Assembly (NCBI GenBank): GCA_027924585.1
Contig: BSBM01000123.1
Span: forward strand, 13,704,001-13,768,000
Source: Larix kaempferi
Taxonomy: Eukaryota; Streptophyta; Pinopsida; Pinales; Pinaceae
Direction of reading: 5' to 3'
DNA: 64,000 nucleotides
The notes below the pieces were generated by a model, which was given only the letters and a program-made list of their open reading frames with translations, searched no databases and was not told the DNA's origin. Position 1 is the first letter of the stretch. Each line of letters opens with the position of its first letter. Shown here one piece after another: positions 35,601 through 48,900 of the stretch. A program made the translations under genes and the position numbers.

Positions 35601-37440
35601 GCTAGGCCTTTTCACACTCATTGCTGAACACCATATTTAACTTCAGTTATGTTGAACTGACCTAGAATGGAATGTCCCTCTCTTTCTTGGACTAGTTTCT
35701 TAACCTTTTATTGCTTGTTTCTTAGATCTTAAATCCTTTTCTATTGATGTTAACTTAGTTCTAGGAGCTGCCCTTGCACTTCCACTTTGTACTACACAGA
35801 ATGTACTCGCTTAGTCCCATTGAACTACTTTTTTTGGTCATTTATTGGACATTAATAAAATGATCTCATCTTATTATCTTGTCACTGCAACCATATTTTA
35901 TGCCCGGATACCTTTTCTGCACTTCACTTGCTTTAATCACTGCCATGGTGAGACCTTAGCTGCCTCAGATTCAAGTTTCAACTGTCTTCCTTCCATTCGT
36001 TGTTTGGTGCAAGAACAGCTGCACTACTCCACTTTGCAAACTTCATAATTATTTTTGAACAAGCTTCCTCTTATCACAGTTGAATCTAGCACCCCCAGAT
36101 TTAGTATTACGGGGGATCCATTAGCACATTTCAAATCAGTTGCTATTCGGCTAAGCAGTGGTGGGTGGGGGTTATCTATCTGGGCTGGATTTGGTTCCTC
36201 TATGAACCTCACATCATCTGACAACCACCATTAGTGCTGAGTTTTATTTTGCACAACTGCCATCTTTGCTGGGTCTTGGACTGTTCACTGGGTGTTAGAG
36301 ATTGGAAAAGTGACAAATGAGCTCTTTGAAAAAATTCAAAGCATAGAGTAAAGTTTGAGGCAGAAATGGAGAGAAAAGGGAGAGGAGAAGGGAAGGATGG
36401 CAATTGCATGTGTATTAATAGGATAGTTAATATTAGTTGGGGGGAAAGAAATAATTGAGAGGTTGCTACTGGACACAAAACAGTCAGATAAATTGTCTTG
36501 CTTCCTAAGACAGATTGGATTTTGGATACAGCCGAGAATATTTACCTAGTTATTTCAGATTTCAACTTTTTGAAAAGGTTTTCAATTCTCAAGTTGAAGA
36601 AGTTAGATCTGGGTGGAGCATGGACCAATACTTTAAAGCGATCAAATAACAATGTTCGAGCTTCTAAATTGAAAACATGTTTTATTGATGTTTAGCACTT
36701 TTGCTTCAAATACAGCGTGAATCTTGTCAGTAAGATAAATGTCAAATGCATCTTTGCTCAACAAATTCTGGACATAGCTTTTCAGTTTTTATTTTTAAAC
36801 CTATCGGAAAGCTTGTTGAACCAAATATATTGACTGCAAAGCAGAACATGCAACATTGTTATTTTGGTCATTTTAATAATATGAAAAGGCTAGCTCACCT
36901 TTCTGAAATGACTGCAGTGTTTTCCCTGTCATCTGTGCAGAGAATGGTGATTTGAAGAAGCCCAAGCTTGGTAAAGATCCGACAGTGGAAACAAGTTTCT
37001 TGCCTGATAGGTATCATTTGTTTTCTTTAACCTCAAAATTTTACTGGTTACATGTCTTTCTGTAACACAAAATTTTATTTGTAAGTCACAATTTTCCCAT
37101 ATAAGTGTTAGTTTCCAACAATTCAAAAGGTTGATCATATGGAATTTAACACGTGCTCTTAAAGGAGCTGAGGGTAATAATCCAGAGAGAGAGAAGCTGA
37201 GGAACACAGAGAACGTGAGCGTCTACGACAACAGTGGCTTGAAGAGCAAAAGCGAATCAAAAGTATGCATCTGCTATTATATTGTTAATTTTGATAGTAA
37301 TAGAAATACACTCAGTACTAGAATGCTAGATATTTCCTTGGCTATGCTTTATCAGTTTGAACTCCTTGACATATGCAGATGAACCATTGGAGATTACCTA
37401 TAGCTACTGGGATGGTGCTGGTCATAGAAGAGTTCTCCAG
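29639..37440 (+). CDS. XCT: XAP5/FAM50 family protein (XCT homologue), seven 5' exons, 3' end not in window
   Basis: Exons are 29639-29803, 30024-30089, 30217-30281, 30593-30705, 36941-37010, 37186-37262 and 37379-37440. All join in frame with GT-AG introns and give 206 residues with no stop. The start MAGMGDGYVGTAQDGARIRR, then LLQFGSGTSEILENAFSKET, VGLVTREQYVETRVNLRNKV, KLGKDPTVETSFLPDR and KNEPLEITYSYWDGAGHRRV match Arabidopsis XCT block by block. The middle is a charged, coiled-coil-like, nuclear-signal-like stretch (EEEELQKQKRKKRRAK). Family knowledge: XCT is a nuclear protein affecting circadian timing, light responses and small-RNA/splicing processes. The C-terminal third of the XAP5 domain (about 130 residues) is absent here, and no exon for it was found up to 64000. 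The first ATG of the conserved block was chosen. This is the only locus in the window free of decay. Confidence 0.92.
31982..32565 (-). repeat. Tandem duplication of about 295 bp covering the Gag zinc knuckle
   Basis: The segment from about 31982 (ACTTTTAACCTGTCAAAATG) reappears from about 32278. Both copies contain the knuckle region, the GTAATAACATATTCTTTC word and the following A-rich part, with roughly 85-90 percent identity by eye. The second knuckle copy has changes that break its cysteine pattern. Confidence 0.85.
32958..33110 (-). repeat. Minisatellite within copia Gag, units of about 41-51 bp
   Basis: GTTTTGGTTCAGTTTTGT-like units start near 32959, 33000, 33051 and 33095, each followed by a CTAATACAAGCTTGTTGTG-like word. 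On the coding strand they give a repeated YKTKPKPTQQA-like peptide. This is a local expansion inside the Gag N-terminal region. Confidence 0.85.
33819..35034. mobile_element. Solo LTR in XCT intron 4
   Basis: Starts TGATATTTC and ends CCCTAACA, with the exact 5-bp target duplication TCATC on both sides (33814-33818, 35035-35039). It is 1216 bp with no coding sequence. A GGGGAAAACCAGC word near 34037 resembles the copia LTRs in this window. The inside is C/T-rich with repeated GCGCCCCTC-like words. TG...CA ends plus the duplication support a solo LTR left by LTR-LTR recombination. Confidence 0.8.
35040..36940. other. Rest of XCT intron 4, nothing recognisable
   Basis: T-rich intronic sequence with short frames such as 35106-35396 that lack known motifs. 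Confidence 0.45.
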
Positions 37441-40400
37441 GTATCTTTAAGATTTTCCAATGTTTGGAATGCCAGACATATCAATAACATATTGTTTAAA
37501 TTCATTAATAAACTAAATGTAGACTCAGTATTACTTTGATACATTCCTCATGTTATTACCTCCCCATGCCACAAAAGTCTGATCAATCTAACTTTTCATA
37601 TGGTTGTAAAATTAGTAATTTTAAAATGAGTAGAACCTATGTTTGGAGAAAAGGTCATATCTTAGTGTTCCTGTAGTAACAGAAAACGTCACTTGCTTAT
37701 TTCTCCCTATGGATGAATCAATTATATCATCAAATACTTTTTAAAAATGACAGTTGGATTAAGTGATGTAGTGCTTATCTCCAAATATTGAGAAATGCAG
37801 CTCTCTGCACCTTGGGAACTATGTTATGTACCCTAGTAGTAAGATGAACTTGTAGCTTGTATCCTGGATTTAATCTAAAGTTATAGAAGTTGGAGCTGTT
37901 CCACAGAAGATTGTTTTGGCTGTTGAGGCTCCTTTATGGGTATCTATGTAAGCATACAGTTATTCAGGTAGAGGGAATTTTGGAGGTTTCTGTATCTGGG
38001 TAGAAGCAAAAAGGAATTTACTAAAAGTTGATGGAACCTTGGAGTTAACAAGTAACCTTTGGAGAGGATTTGGAAACAATTTCGAATGAATAGAACCTGC
38101 TCATGATGTGTGTTGCCACAAAAACTAGCACCCCAAATGCAAGGACTCAAAGGGTTCTAGCTAAGTGCAACTATGGAAATACTAATAGAGTAGCTGTCAC
38201 ATACATGATACAACTACTTCACTTCTAGTGGTTGGATGGACCACTAAGGGGGGATTTCCTAAATGCCAAGTCTTAAGAAGATTGCCAAATAACTTAGATT
38301 AAGGTTATCTTGGAAGGTGTAAGTTGAAGTTTACAATTATGAATAGTGACTTACAACTCGATCACAGCATCCATGAATCTATTAAATTGGTTATAATATG
38401 AAACAAATAAAAGAAACCAATGTCATTAAGTAATTTGCCAAGTGAACAATGATAAACTTGTTGCATGAAATAGATCAAGAGATGTGCAATGAGGTTTAAA
38501 CATGATCATTGTAGTACAACTCATTAAACATTATTGATCCATGAAAGAAAGCTAAATTAACCATAAAATAGAGATATGATCATGTGCTTAATTGCAATAG
38601 AAATTCTAACAACTTAGATAAATAGAGTTAGATGCATCATGCTAAAAATAACAACTAACTATTATAAATAATTGAAGTGCTGAAAATTAAAGTACTTTAG
38701 TTACTAGAAACAAATGCAATTAACATAAGGAAAATGTGTGATATGCTAACAACAATTAATCTTTAGATCTAAAATAATAAGTAAACGAACCATCATAAGC
38801 AAAGATCTGAAATAACATTAGAAAATGTTTGTTTTAGGGTGCAAATAATGATATTTTGTAAACAACTCCAAAACAAATAAAGTTTAGTTAATTGAAAGAT
38901 AAACAAAATTAACCATGGTGAATTAAGCAAAAATCTGAAAGTAAACCATCAATCTTTTTTTAGCTTTAGATCATAGCGAGTAAAGATAACCATGTAACAA
39001 GATTAGTGAATTGAAGCGCAGTCCCAAGGGGGATGATTTAGGTGTTCTTCACTTGTTTTAATGTATGAGATTAAAGATTAGTTTTTCAGATTTTTTAAAA
39101 ATCAAGTGCTAAAGAAAAAATGAATGGTTTTGTTGGTGGAAAAAATAGAGTAAGAAGGTCTCTTAACTAGCCTAAAGTCTATGGAAAGGGCATGGGGTCA
39201 TGATAGATGAAAATAGATCTCTTGTCTCCTGATGATCAAAGAGCAAAAGTGGGTGGAAACACTCACACCTTAGTCTTGGTTTTTGATAGTATAACCTCTT
39301 CTAATGCTCAAATTGATGATCTCAAATGCTGAAAAGTCCCTTAATAAAACCTGCAAAATGGACTAAATCTACCAAAGATGCAATTAACAATTGCTGAAAA
39401 AAATTGCTATTTAATAAGTGAAACCATGTAGCATTATAAAGGAAATGTATCTAAATTATCATGCATGTTTATAACTTGAACATAATGAGATATTAATTAG
39501 CATCAGTCACCTTAAATCTTAAATTACTTTTACAACTAAAACCATATACTTAACACAAGAAAAATAGACAAGAAGTGCAAGATAAAACTTTATTATCTCC
39601 AAGTTCTAGCCATCCGAGTACAATGAGAGGAGTCTCTCTTTTATAGATGCGAGAGTTGCTAAATCCTCTAATGACATGGTCAAAACTAGCAACCCTAGAT
39701 CTTAACCACTCAATGATGTAACAACCTCATTGACGAGTCAAAACTAGCAATTCACTCTCCAAGATAAGTGGACAAAAGAGAGGACCACCCTAGGAGAGGC
39801 AGTCAAAGTAATAATGGTTGGTCTAAAACCCAACCAACATGATGTAACAACCTTATCCAAATGCTTGACAAGTCAAAAATAGCAACTTGTCCTCTAGAAA
39901 GTGCACAAGTTAGTGCCTTGGTATGTGTACCATTTTTCTTCACTAGTGAAAATGCATGATACGAGAGTAAAAAAGTGGTCAAATCTCATCCCAAATCATC
40001 AAGGAGGGTTGGCCCTCTCACATGTAGCAAGAAGATGAAGAGATGTGCCTTGTAAAATTCCCACGTGTGCATGTGGAATAGGCACACCACCAAGGAGAAA
40101 GGGTCATGAACTATAGAACATCACCAAGTGTTAGACCATAAAAAATATGATCTGGGAAAAATACTTTAATACATGCAAAACATTAACATAAAAGGCTATT
40201 AAGTGCACTTTTCTAATAACTTGTTAATTAATTATCCCAATAGCTTTAGAACTACCATGGTGCAACTATAATTGATCCATAGTTTTATGTTACACCTCTA
40301 AGACTAAGTGAACTTTCCAAGTTTCTAAGCAAGGTGAAGGTAATGAAATGAATGTAATGTAAATGAAAGGTGAATTAATTGTAATGTTACGAAAAGGGGG

Positions 40401-40690
40401 TTCACGAATTGACCATCATAGAAAGTGACTAAGTGCTAGGTCTACCCCTTAGCTTTCAAGAGCTAGGGGTTAATTATTTTTGTTCCACATGTGTGCCTTA
40501 AAAGGGAATAAGTTTCTTGAGTTACCCTTTCCTTGCATTATTTTTGCTATCCTTTTTTATTGTTCTTTTTATTTTCAATTTATAATTTTTTAGCCTTTTT
40601 TGGCTTAGTCCCTTTGCTTTGGATTTAACTTTGATAAGCTAGGACATGAGGATCATGGCTTTTGCATAGGGGCATAACTCACATTCATCA
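37441..40690. other. Presumed XCT intron 7 start; no gene recognised
   Basis: Begins GTATCTTT after exon 7. It is AT-rich and without motifs up to about 39560. At 39590-40030 the sequence has LTR character: a minus-strand TATA-like word (TATAAAAGAGAG, complement near 39636-39647) and repeated GTCAAAACTAGCAA and GATGTAACAACC words. It may be an old minus-strand LTR, but no ends were found. Confidence 0.4.
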
Positions 40691-41075
40691 TTTAATTTCA
40701 TTTCCTCGGTTGAATTTGATTTAGGCACCATACATAGGAATAATATGTAGATAAGATAATTATATTAATGTCCAACAAATGACCACAAAAGTAGGTCAAT
40801 GGGACTGTGTGGTACCAAGGAACAATATAAAGTGGGAGCGTAAAAGTAGCTCCCATAGAAAGATAAAAAGCAGAACTCAAACAAACCCTAGATCTATAAG
40901 AGAAGAGTCGGTCTCGGAGAAAAATATGTACAAGGAGATATACGAGGGCAATTGGTCTGAAGAAGGAGAGTGGATCCAAGAGCTATCATCCGAAAATGGT
41001 GACGGTGAAACTGTCATGGGCCACTGGAAGCATTGGAAGTATCTCTCTTACCATCCAATGCTGACTGAAGGAAAC

Positions 41076-44000
41076 TCAAAATAATACTTTGTCTCGAGGA
41101 GGAGCTAGAACAAGAGCTGCAATGAGGCGTATGTCGCTTCCTAGAGGGTACTTGACGCTGCAACCTGGAAGAAGTCGTCTGTTTGTCATGATGGGGTCGA
41201 GACTGTCCTTGTTGATGGTGTTGGGCGGAGGTAGAGGTGGACTATCGTGTCCTAACTGAACGACCAAGGTTTTTGCCACCATGTGTCTGTCTCTTCGTGC
41301 CCTAAAGGAGCAGAGCACTGGAAAGAAGGAAGTGATACTCTGAATGGGCCTAGTCTTGATTGAGAATGTCGCTGAAGGGTGAGGGAGTGAAGCCGAAGGG
41401 TCTCCTGCAAGTACAAGGCTAGACATCTCTGATCAGGGTATCTGAAGAATCTAGCCAAATTCTGGAGCTCGCTGAGAAGAAGCCAAATTCTGGAGCTCGC
41501 TGAGAAGGTCCCTGAAAAGACAATGAAACTGCTCGCAGATCTTGTAGTAAATAGGACATTGAAATATGAAGTGCTCCTCAGTCTCAACCTCTCGAAGGTG
41601 ACAAGCCTAGTAGATCCTGTATGATTGATTGAGCTGGTGATCTGTCTCTACCCAGAGACGATGGGCTCTGAACTGGCCTAAAGGGATACAAAGAGCGTGT
41701 GCCCAATGGCAGAATGTGTATGGGGGTCGGACAATGAGACCATCCCTCAGATCCAAGAAGTGCGTAGCGTAGAAGGTCATCTTGGGACGTAACCATCCCA
41801 GAGGGTTGATCCAAGTACCTGTACAAACTGTTTATAAATGTTATCTCTAGTGATTCTGTTCAACCCTTGTCTAGTAGGTAAGAGGCAACCAGGTGCATTC
41901 AAGGAATACCCAAAAGGAGGAAGTTTGTTTATCGCAATCCCGACGGATGCCAAAAGATCTGTAACACTCGCCAACCAATATTTGGATCAACCTGAAGGGC
42001 TGGTTGAGGCAATGGATTCTAAGGAGAGGTAGGCCAAGTGTGGGTATCGATCACGCCCCTTAGCTATGTCTGCAAAGCTCCGAAGACGGTGTAAGAGACT
42101 GACAAGACTGAAAATAACGTTAAGCCGAAAAGTTCGAGCACCAAACTCTGCTAGCACGATGGACTGAGGTACTGTCTGTTTGCATCTAATGATGTGATGG
42201 ATGAGGAGGAGGATCTGTACTCTCTTTGTTGAGGCCCAATCACAGTCAAGTAGGCATGGCCCCCAAACCTTAAAGCCATAGAGGACTGTGGGTCGGATGA
42301 GAGTATCCATGAGAGACATCTTGGATGAGATCTCCTGAAAATGGTGTCTGAAGCACTGTCTCTCTCAAAGGGCTAGGGAGCCATACCCTTTATTAACTTG
42401 AGGCTGAAGAGCATGACGTAGGCTAAAACGAGGACATGTGAACTGAACCCCCAATTAGGTATAGGTGCTAGTGATCTCGACCTATTCCCCTCTGAAGAAG
42501 AAATGAAGATGAGTGAAAAGCTTCTTCGATTTGTTGAAGATCATAACCTTGGTTTTACCCAACTTGACTGTGGACTGACAGATATCACAAAAGAGGGCCA
42601 ACGCATCTAACTGTCTTTGCAAACCCTCCGGGGAAGAGTCCAAGAGAGCCACGTCATCAACGAAGAGAAAAATAGAAATCAGAGCTTGGTGAAGAAGGCA
42701 CCCATCACTGTCTTGAATTTGCTCCCATAAGAAAGACTCAAGCTTATCAATGTAAATCCCAAATAAAGTGGGGGAGAGTGGACACCCGTACTTAACCCCA
42801 ATGCTACTCTTGATGAAATTTTAGATCTTGTGGGCCATGCGAGGACGACCAAGGATTGACTCATATAATCTCATTATGGCAGTCATAAGGGTCTAAAAAA
42901 TACCAATGTCTTTGAGTCTTTGGAAGTTGGAACAAATCCATTTTGGGGACATAGTCAAACGCCTCCGAAAGTCTACAAAGCAACAATAGACTTTCAAGGA
43001 GCGGTGGCGTGCCTCCTCAATGATGGCAAGGAGCGTAAGAATGTGATCAATGGTTTGGTGTGCTGTTCTAAAGCCTTCCTATCCTTTGGCTCTGAGTTGT
43101 CTCCTCTCAAGCTCCTTAGAAGGCTGCATGTGAAGGACTGTAGCATAAAGTTTGGAGAAGGTGTGGCCAACCATGATCATTTTGTAGTTATTGGGATCGG
43201 TATTAGGGCCTGATTTATGGATCGAATGAATAATATGATGTGACCACGAATTGGGAAAACTAGTACAAACCACATGGTTAAACAGATCTGCCAAGTGACA
43301 ATCAAGATTAGGTGGGAGATGGGAGTGGCGAGGAAAGATGGTACTCAGCTCTTGCCGCCTATAGAGATGAAGAGGCGTTTCTTGTGGTGAAGGAGACGAC
43401 GATAGGAAGCTTTGAGAGCTGGGTAGGAGGGGTGGCCATGGTTGAAAGCATGTTGAAGTTGGGTGTGGAGGTGCTTGCAGTCATCGTCATACCAATTGGT
43501 TCATGGGGTAGCATCTAGTCTTTTGGGGGCGGGGGCGGATTGAGGGGAGTGTGGGTAGATTTGGAGGGCAGTCTCCTAGATGATAGAGGAAAGACACGTG
43601 TACTTGGTGGAGGCAGAATCGAGGGAGGCAAATCGATATATGGAAGGGAGCATCTGGTGGAAGGTGGAAGTAAAGGTGTCACGGTCTCCCTCAACAAAGA
43701 GAATATTAGTTTGAGGTGGACCCCATGGTGGAGGAGGGGGGGTCGAGGGTGGGGGGGTGCCAATTTGGAGGGAGGAGAGGAGAGCATGATCATCAAGAGG
43801 GATGGGGGTTACGACGAAGCGATGAATGAAGGGGAGAAGGTCATGATTGGAAAGGACATAATCCACCACACTTTGACCACCACCATGAGGATGACAAGTG
43901 AAAGAGCGGGAAATCGGGAAGGAGGGGAGACCATTAAGGATCAGTAGCTCATGGGATTCACCAAGTCGTAGGAGGTGCTTGCCTTGCCCCTGTCAAAGGC

Positions 44001-44560
44001 CCTAAAATATCATCAGATGATCAATGAAGTCCTACAGAAACTGGATCGATCTCCTTAATGCAGAACACATCCTCAGAACAATCATGAAGAGGGACATGGA
44101 GGGCTTTGGTGAGCATTAAATTCTCCCAATAGGATGACATCTCCCACTGCGGAATGCTGAATGATGCCAGAGTATAGATCCAAATATGGGTCATTGCCAA
44201 GTTCGCCATGAATAACGAACTGTGATGAGGCTAGGGGAAAATTCAAAATAACATACTGCAATGAAGATATCTCTAGAGAGAGGGGGTAATTTGCTGAGCC
44301 AAACCCACATAAACCTAGCAAACTCATTTGCTGTGACCAAAGAAACTCTTCCCCGAAGAGACTCCCATACTAAGCATGCCACACCATGATAACTTGTAAT
44401 ATCCGGAAGTAGCCTGATTGGACTCTCATGAGTCTCGGTAATAAAAAGGAGATCCGAAGGACCAAGAGCATCTTGTAGCATGCTCGACAAAGACCAAAAG
44501 GACCCATTACCGTTCCAACATCCCATTGAGATCCCACTTCCATGTCGTCTCCTCATAGGA
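41076..44560 (-). mobile_element. Second LINE, different lineage, degenerate
   Basis: The minus strand reads an endonuclease (44556 to about 43500: MGCWNGNGSFWSLSSML, LLFITETHESP, VILLGEFNAH, then DYVLSNHDLL), a linker with YDDDCKHLHTQLQHA and RRLLHHKKRL (about 43380-43490), reverse transcriptase, and a C-terminal region with CHLREVETEEHFIFQCPIYY (about 41545-41605), a zinc-finger-like ending. RT motifs are IGVKYGCPLSPTLFGIYIDK (about 42750-42810) and FVDDVALL (about 42640-42665), the second having V in place of the usual A of FADD. No RNase H was seen. It differs in sequence and layout from the L1-like LINE on the left. Multiple frameshifts. Confidence 0.75.
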
Positions 44561-44783
44561 GCATCATGAGGGAAATGGGAGTGTCATGATGGAAATGGGT
44601 GAAGTGGCTAGTGAAATGACGTGATATGAGGAATGGCTGGGTAAAATGTTGTTAATGACATAAAATGAGGGTCACTCTTGCTTAAATCCCTAGGGGTACA
44701 CCTAACTTGCATGCTCATACACTCAATCTAATGATGAAAGAATAATTATAACCACACCATGATGCTCCCTAAGCTATTGAAAC

Positions 44784-45945
44784 CAGTGTTACACGGGGAC
44801 GCGTTCCCTAGGGTTGGGGGCGCGCCCCCCTCGCTCCCCGCGCCCCGGGGACTTGGGGGCTCGTAGCGAAACGTTTCTCCTCGTCCCCAATTTGGAGAAA
44901 CTTCAGGAAACGCATGGGGGAGCTCGTCCCCTATTTTGAATCGCGCACCGATGAAGTGGGGGGCGCTTAGGCGCTCCTTCCTTACTAGAGTTGTTCAGTA
45001 GTAATGGTAATATTAAATTCTTAAAGTAAAAGTGGTATTTTCCTTATCTTTCATTTTCTATCCTTTTACTTAAATTTTTAACATTACCATTAATTGTTTC
45101 AGGATGTTTGAGAGTGGTTCCAACCTTATCGGAGTTCATATGCAAAAAGTAGAATTTTAGATTCCATTCATAATTCAACAGACTTAACAGTTTTCAGGAT
45201 TTCAGGATTGCAACGTTTCCACTGGATTCTATCATGTATGAGGTTAAGGGATTGGCATTTAATCAAGTGCATCAACCTCTCTATGTACCTTGATGTTGGT
45301 GGTGTTGATTGTTGAACTTCTCTATCATGACCTTAATCAAAATGTTCCCTTTAGTCAAGCAAAAATCACTTATTAAGCATGGGAAATTTTTTTCTAATTC
45401 TACCTTATTTTAATGCTTGATTTAGGAAGTTTCATCAAAATTGTAGTGCGTTGAGTAATGTCCCTCGAGGATCAACTTCGAAATTCAAGGTAGAGGCAAG
45501 GGCTAAGAGCCTAGAGGAGGGGGGCACAGGGTGTTATTGATGAATAGGATCCCATTATAGGATTAATAGTTCACTCCTACATAATTGTATGTTGGACTTG
45601 AAAGCCTCAAATAATGTGATTTCCTCTAGAATCATGAAGAAATAGGATCCTCAAGTCACAGTTCCCCATTACAACATCTATGCCATGGATTCACACAATG
45701 TTGAAGTGTATTGAATCATTGAAGAATTAGACTGTATTTACAAGGAGCAGCTTAAATTGTATTTACACGCGATGAATTGTTGTTGCTGGTATTTAAAACC
45801 TCTATATTTTTTATAATTTTTATGACCTTAACGCCCCCCCGTCCCCCCCGAATTTCCCTAAAATTTGGGGGTGGTCTCCACACGTCCCCAATGTGCGTTT
45901 CCCCGCTCCCACGCTCCCGCGTCCCGGAAACTTGGGGGAACATTG
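44784..45945. mobile_element. Non-autonomous hAT element with GGGGACG subterminal repeats
   Basis: Flanked by the exact 8-bp target duplication ATTGAAAC (44776-44783, 45946-45953). The ends are CAGTGTTAC and, complemented, CAATGTTCC, so they are imperfect terminal inverted repeats of hAT type. About 200 bp at each end are very GC-rich, with GGGGAC, GGGAGCG and GCGCCCCC words in opposite orientation. The middle 800 bp is AT-rich and noncoding. It is 1162 bp in total. Confidence 0.88.
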
Positions 45946-45953
45946 ATTGAAAC

Positions 45954-48900
45954 AATATTTGAGGATACATGAGCCATTATATAGTAAAACTTTTGACCTC
46001 CTATTGTCATGTCCACACATGTGAAAGCATTTACCATAAGTCAAGTAGAGAGGATATGTCATAACGCTGGTATCGATTGGATGTCCCCGTTTGTCTCTGG
46101 CATATGGCAAGGCAAGCTAAGTAGGCTGAAAGTGTCTCTGAGTAGGTTAAAAGTGTCTCTGTCAAGTGTCTATGGGAAAACCATAGATCTCATCTGTGGA
46201 ACTGCTAGATGTGATGGAAGATCACAGAGGAAATGATGATCAAGTCACCCCACACATGTCAGGGATTAACAATGTGAAACCTTGTTTCAAGCTACCATCT
46301 TTGGCACCTTGCAAGCAACCCTCCGAAGGGCTTTTGAACTTGTGTTGCAATAGAAGTCACAATTATAATATCCTCTTTATGGAAATAACAAGATGGAGCG
46401 ATGTCGATCTCTCTAAATGACTATAGCAATCAATAGAACTTTTGCATACACGCTAAATAGAGTGAGTAGTGCATTGAGCATCTTCAACAAAAAGGTGTAT
46501 GTGAAATCATGTACAAAGCATCTTATCTAAAATACAACAATATACACATCTTGAAGAATGTTGCCACTTTTAGAATTTTGACAACCCACATACATATCTA
46601 AGGATCTCCTTTGGTGGAAATGTATCTCTTAAGGACACGTGGGAGAGTGCTGGCCAAATAAGGACCAAATTAGTAAGCACTACAATTGAGATATTTCCCT
46701 AGCAGGAAGAAATACAGGTCTTTCTAGGATTCTTGTTGGGGGTACTACATGCATCTTTGGTGATCAAGCCTTTTTCTAAGGTTTGGAACTATATTAATCT
46801 TGTAATAGTCCTTTAGTGATGCACTATAGGTTCTATCCTAGGTGGAGCTTCTATTTTGTTGTGATGTTATCATGATGGGGTTTCACTAGGGAGAACAACT
46901 TATTTAAATGGTACAAGACTTGATGGAGTGAAACACCCTCATTGGCACACGTTCATGTTGATTTAATCAATTGGTGACTAATTGGAGGATGGATTGTGGA
47001 TTTGTTAAAATATTAGCCCTTTTGCACAAATTTTGAGGTTGATTTAAAAATTTAATGGTTAATTTAATCCTTTGAAGGCTAATATAGTATACTTGAACAC
47101 CCTGCTTTATTTGGCATCTTTTCACACTTGGAGGGATTTGTTTGGTGGTGATTTATGGTTTTTCGATGAGATCTCCCCTGTTTGGCCCTAGATTCCAAGG
47201 CATGTGGAGGAATATTTCATGACAAGTACGTTTTGCACACCACTCTATGCTACCTCCTTCTGGTGCACATGGTTTTGAGGTAAATTGGTTGATGGTTTTG
47301 GAAAACAACACATGGTTTTGGAAAATGCTTTGATGAGATAACCACCATTGGCACTATCTCCCATGGTGCACTTCATTTGGTATTATTTTATTGATTGTTG
47401 GTTGGAGGTGGTTGAGATGGCACATTCTCTTAGGGCACATCTCTTCTAGGTGTAACTCCTTCATCAAAGCTACACTTGGCATTGTTTATCTCTATTGGAG
47501 TGCCCTTTTCTAGTTCACACATGTGAGGAGGTTGGTACACCTCCCTAGGGTGCACTCATGTGAAATTTGAATATTTTAATAAGGAGTTGTAACTTCCTTT
47601 GAGTTTATTTATTAACTTATTAGACAATTACACATTGGAGAAAGAGTCCATGAGGATGTTTACTATTTTGGAGGTGGTTGAAGACCTTTGACCAAGCCTT
47701 TCTTGTTGAGTGCTCCATATACTTGGCACTCTTGAGTCTTGCACACATATCTATGGAGGTTGTTGGGGAACCCCACCTTGGGATTCACACATGTGAGTGG
47801 TTGCATACTTGTTCATGCACCATGTGGACCATATTTCTACTTTGAGGAGGTTGTTATGGACAATCTTTTAGAGGGAGATTATTTTATTATTTATTTACGC
47901 TTGCATCTTGGGGGGACACGTGGAGGAGTAAACTATATTATTTCATGGAGCTTTACATGGTCAAAACCCTAATTTGACCTACATTTGGATGTTGGATGTT
48001 GCAGCAACTCCATTTATTTTATTATTTTTTGATTTATCCCATGGAAGTGGTTGAGGAGCGTCCTCCTATGGGAATATTATATTGTTATTTTCATTTATGT
48101 GCCCCCCCTCCCCCTTTATGGAGCTTACCATGCACATTAATATGGGACTACCTTCTTTGGAGAGATGGGAGTCCATCTCATCCATTTGACTTGTCACCCA
48201 CGCTGGGTTAGATCTAACTAACTCCAATAATTTATTATTGTTGGACTTGACATGGAGTTAGTTAGGAAGGTACTATCTTTAATTGTAAGAGAGATTTGAC
48301 TCCCTCAATATATTGGAGTTTTCTCTCTATTTTTGTATGATGGTTGAAAGATTGGGGATTGAAGGAGTTCTTCCTTTGGGCTACATTGTTTATCACATTT
48401 GGAAGCTTAATGGAAGATTAGCGGTATAGATTCTACTTCATGTGAGGCTTTTTATGTTTCATTTATTTTTCATATTGCAATTAATTATTGGAGAATTACC
48501 TTGTAAGTTTTTATGAAGGCCTTTTAATGGAGCATCAGCCATTAGGATAATATAATGTGAGAATGAATCCTCTTGTATTGTTGCTATTATATATTAACTT
48601 TGCATTTAAATTTTTAATAAATCATTTGTTGCTGGAATTCAATTAATATAACATCACCTTTAATACCCAACTCTCCACGATAGTTTTCTGCAGTAATTTC
48701 CAGCAAAGTTAAGGCAGATTTGTGGCATGTATAACAGCTCCTTTTTTCCTTGCACATTCATGCATTCACCTTTTTAGATCCATGCCTTTTTGACTCCATT
48801 TAGCCCATGATTTGGTAGGCACCGATTCTTGGGTTTTCCCTCATTTTTGACTCTTACCCATGCATCATTTTTCACTATTGCTACAACCCTACATTTTATT

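Larger units (their letters stand above)
30706..36940 (+). other. XCT intron 4, 6.2 kb, transposon-filled
   Basis: Starts GTGAGT after exon 4 and ends TGTGCAG before exon 5. It contains a minus-strand copia remnant (30896-33275), a solo LTR (33819-35034) and about 1.9 kb (35040-36940) with nothing recognisable. The flanking exon phases match, so the insertions have not disturbed the coding frame. Confidence 0.8.

Noticed and set aside
36209-36478. Minus frame in XCT intron 4 as a nested gene
   Set aside because: It is short with no motif. The sequence is ordinary T-rich intron on the plus strand.
40779-41084. 101-residue plus-strand frame as a host gene
   Set aside because: It is hydrophilic without motifs, adjoins the tail of the second LINE, and has no splice or promoter context.
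43515-43947. Proline-rich minus frame and glycine-rich plus frame
   Set aside because: They overlap each other and the endonuclease-RT linker of the second LINE; the longer homology is on the minus strand in that element.
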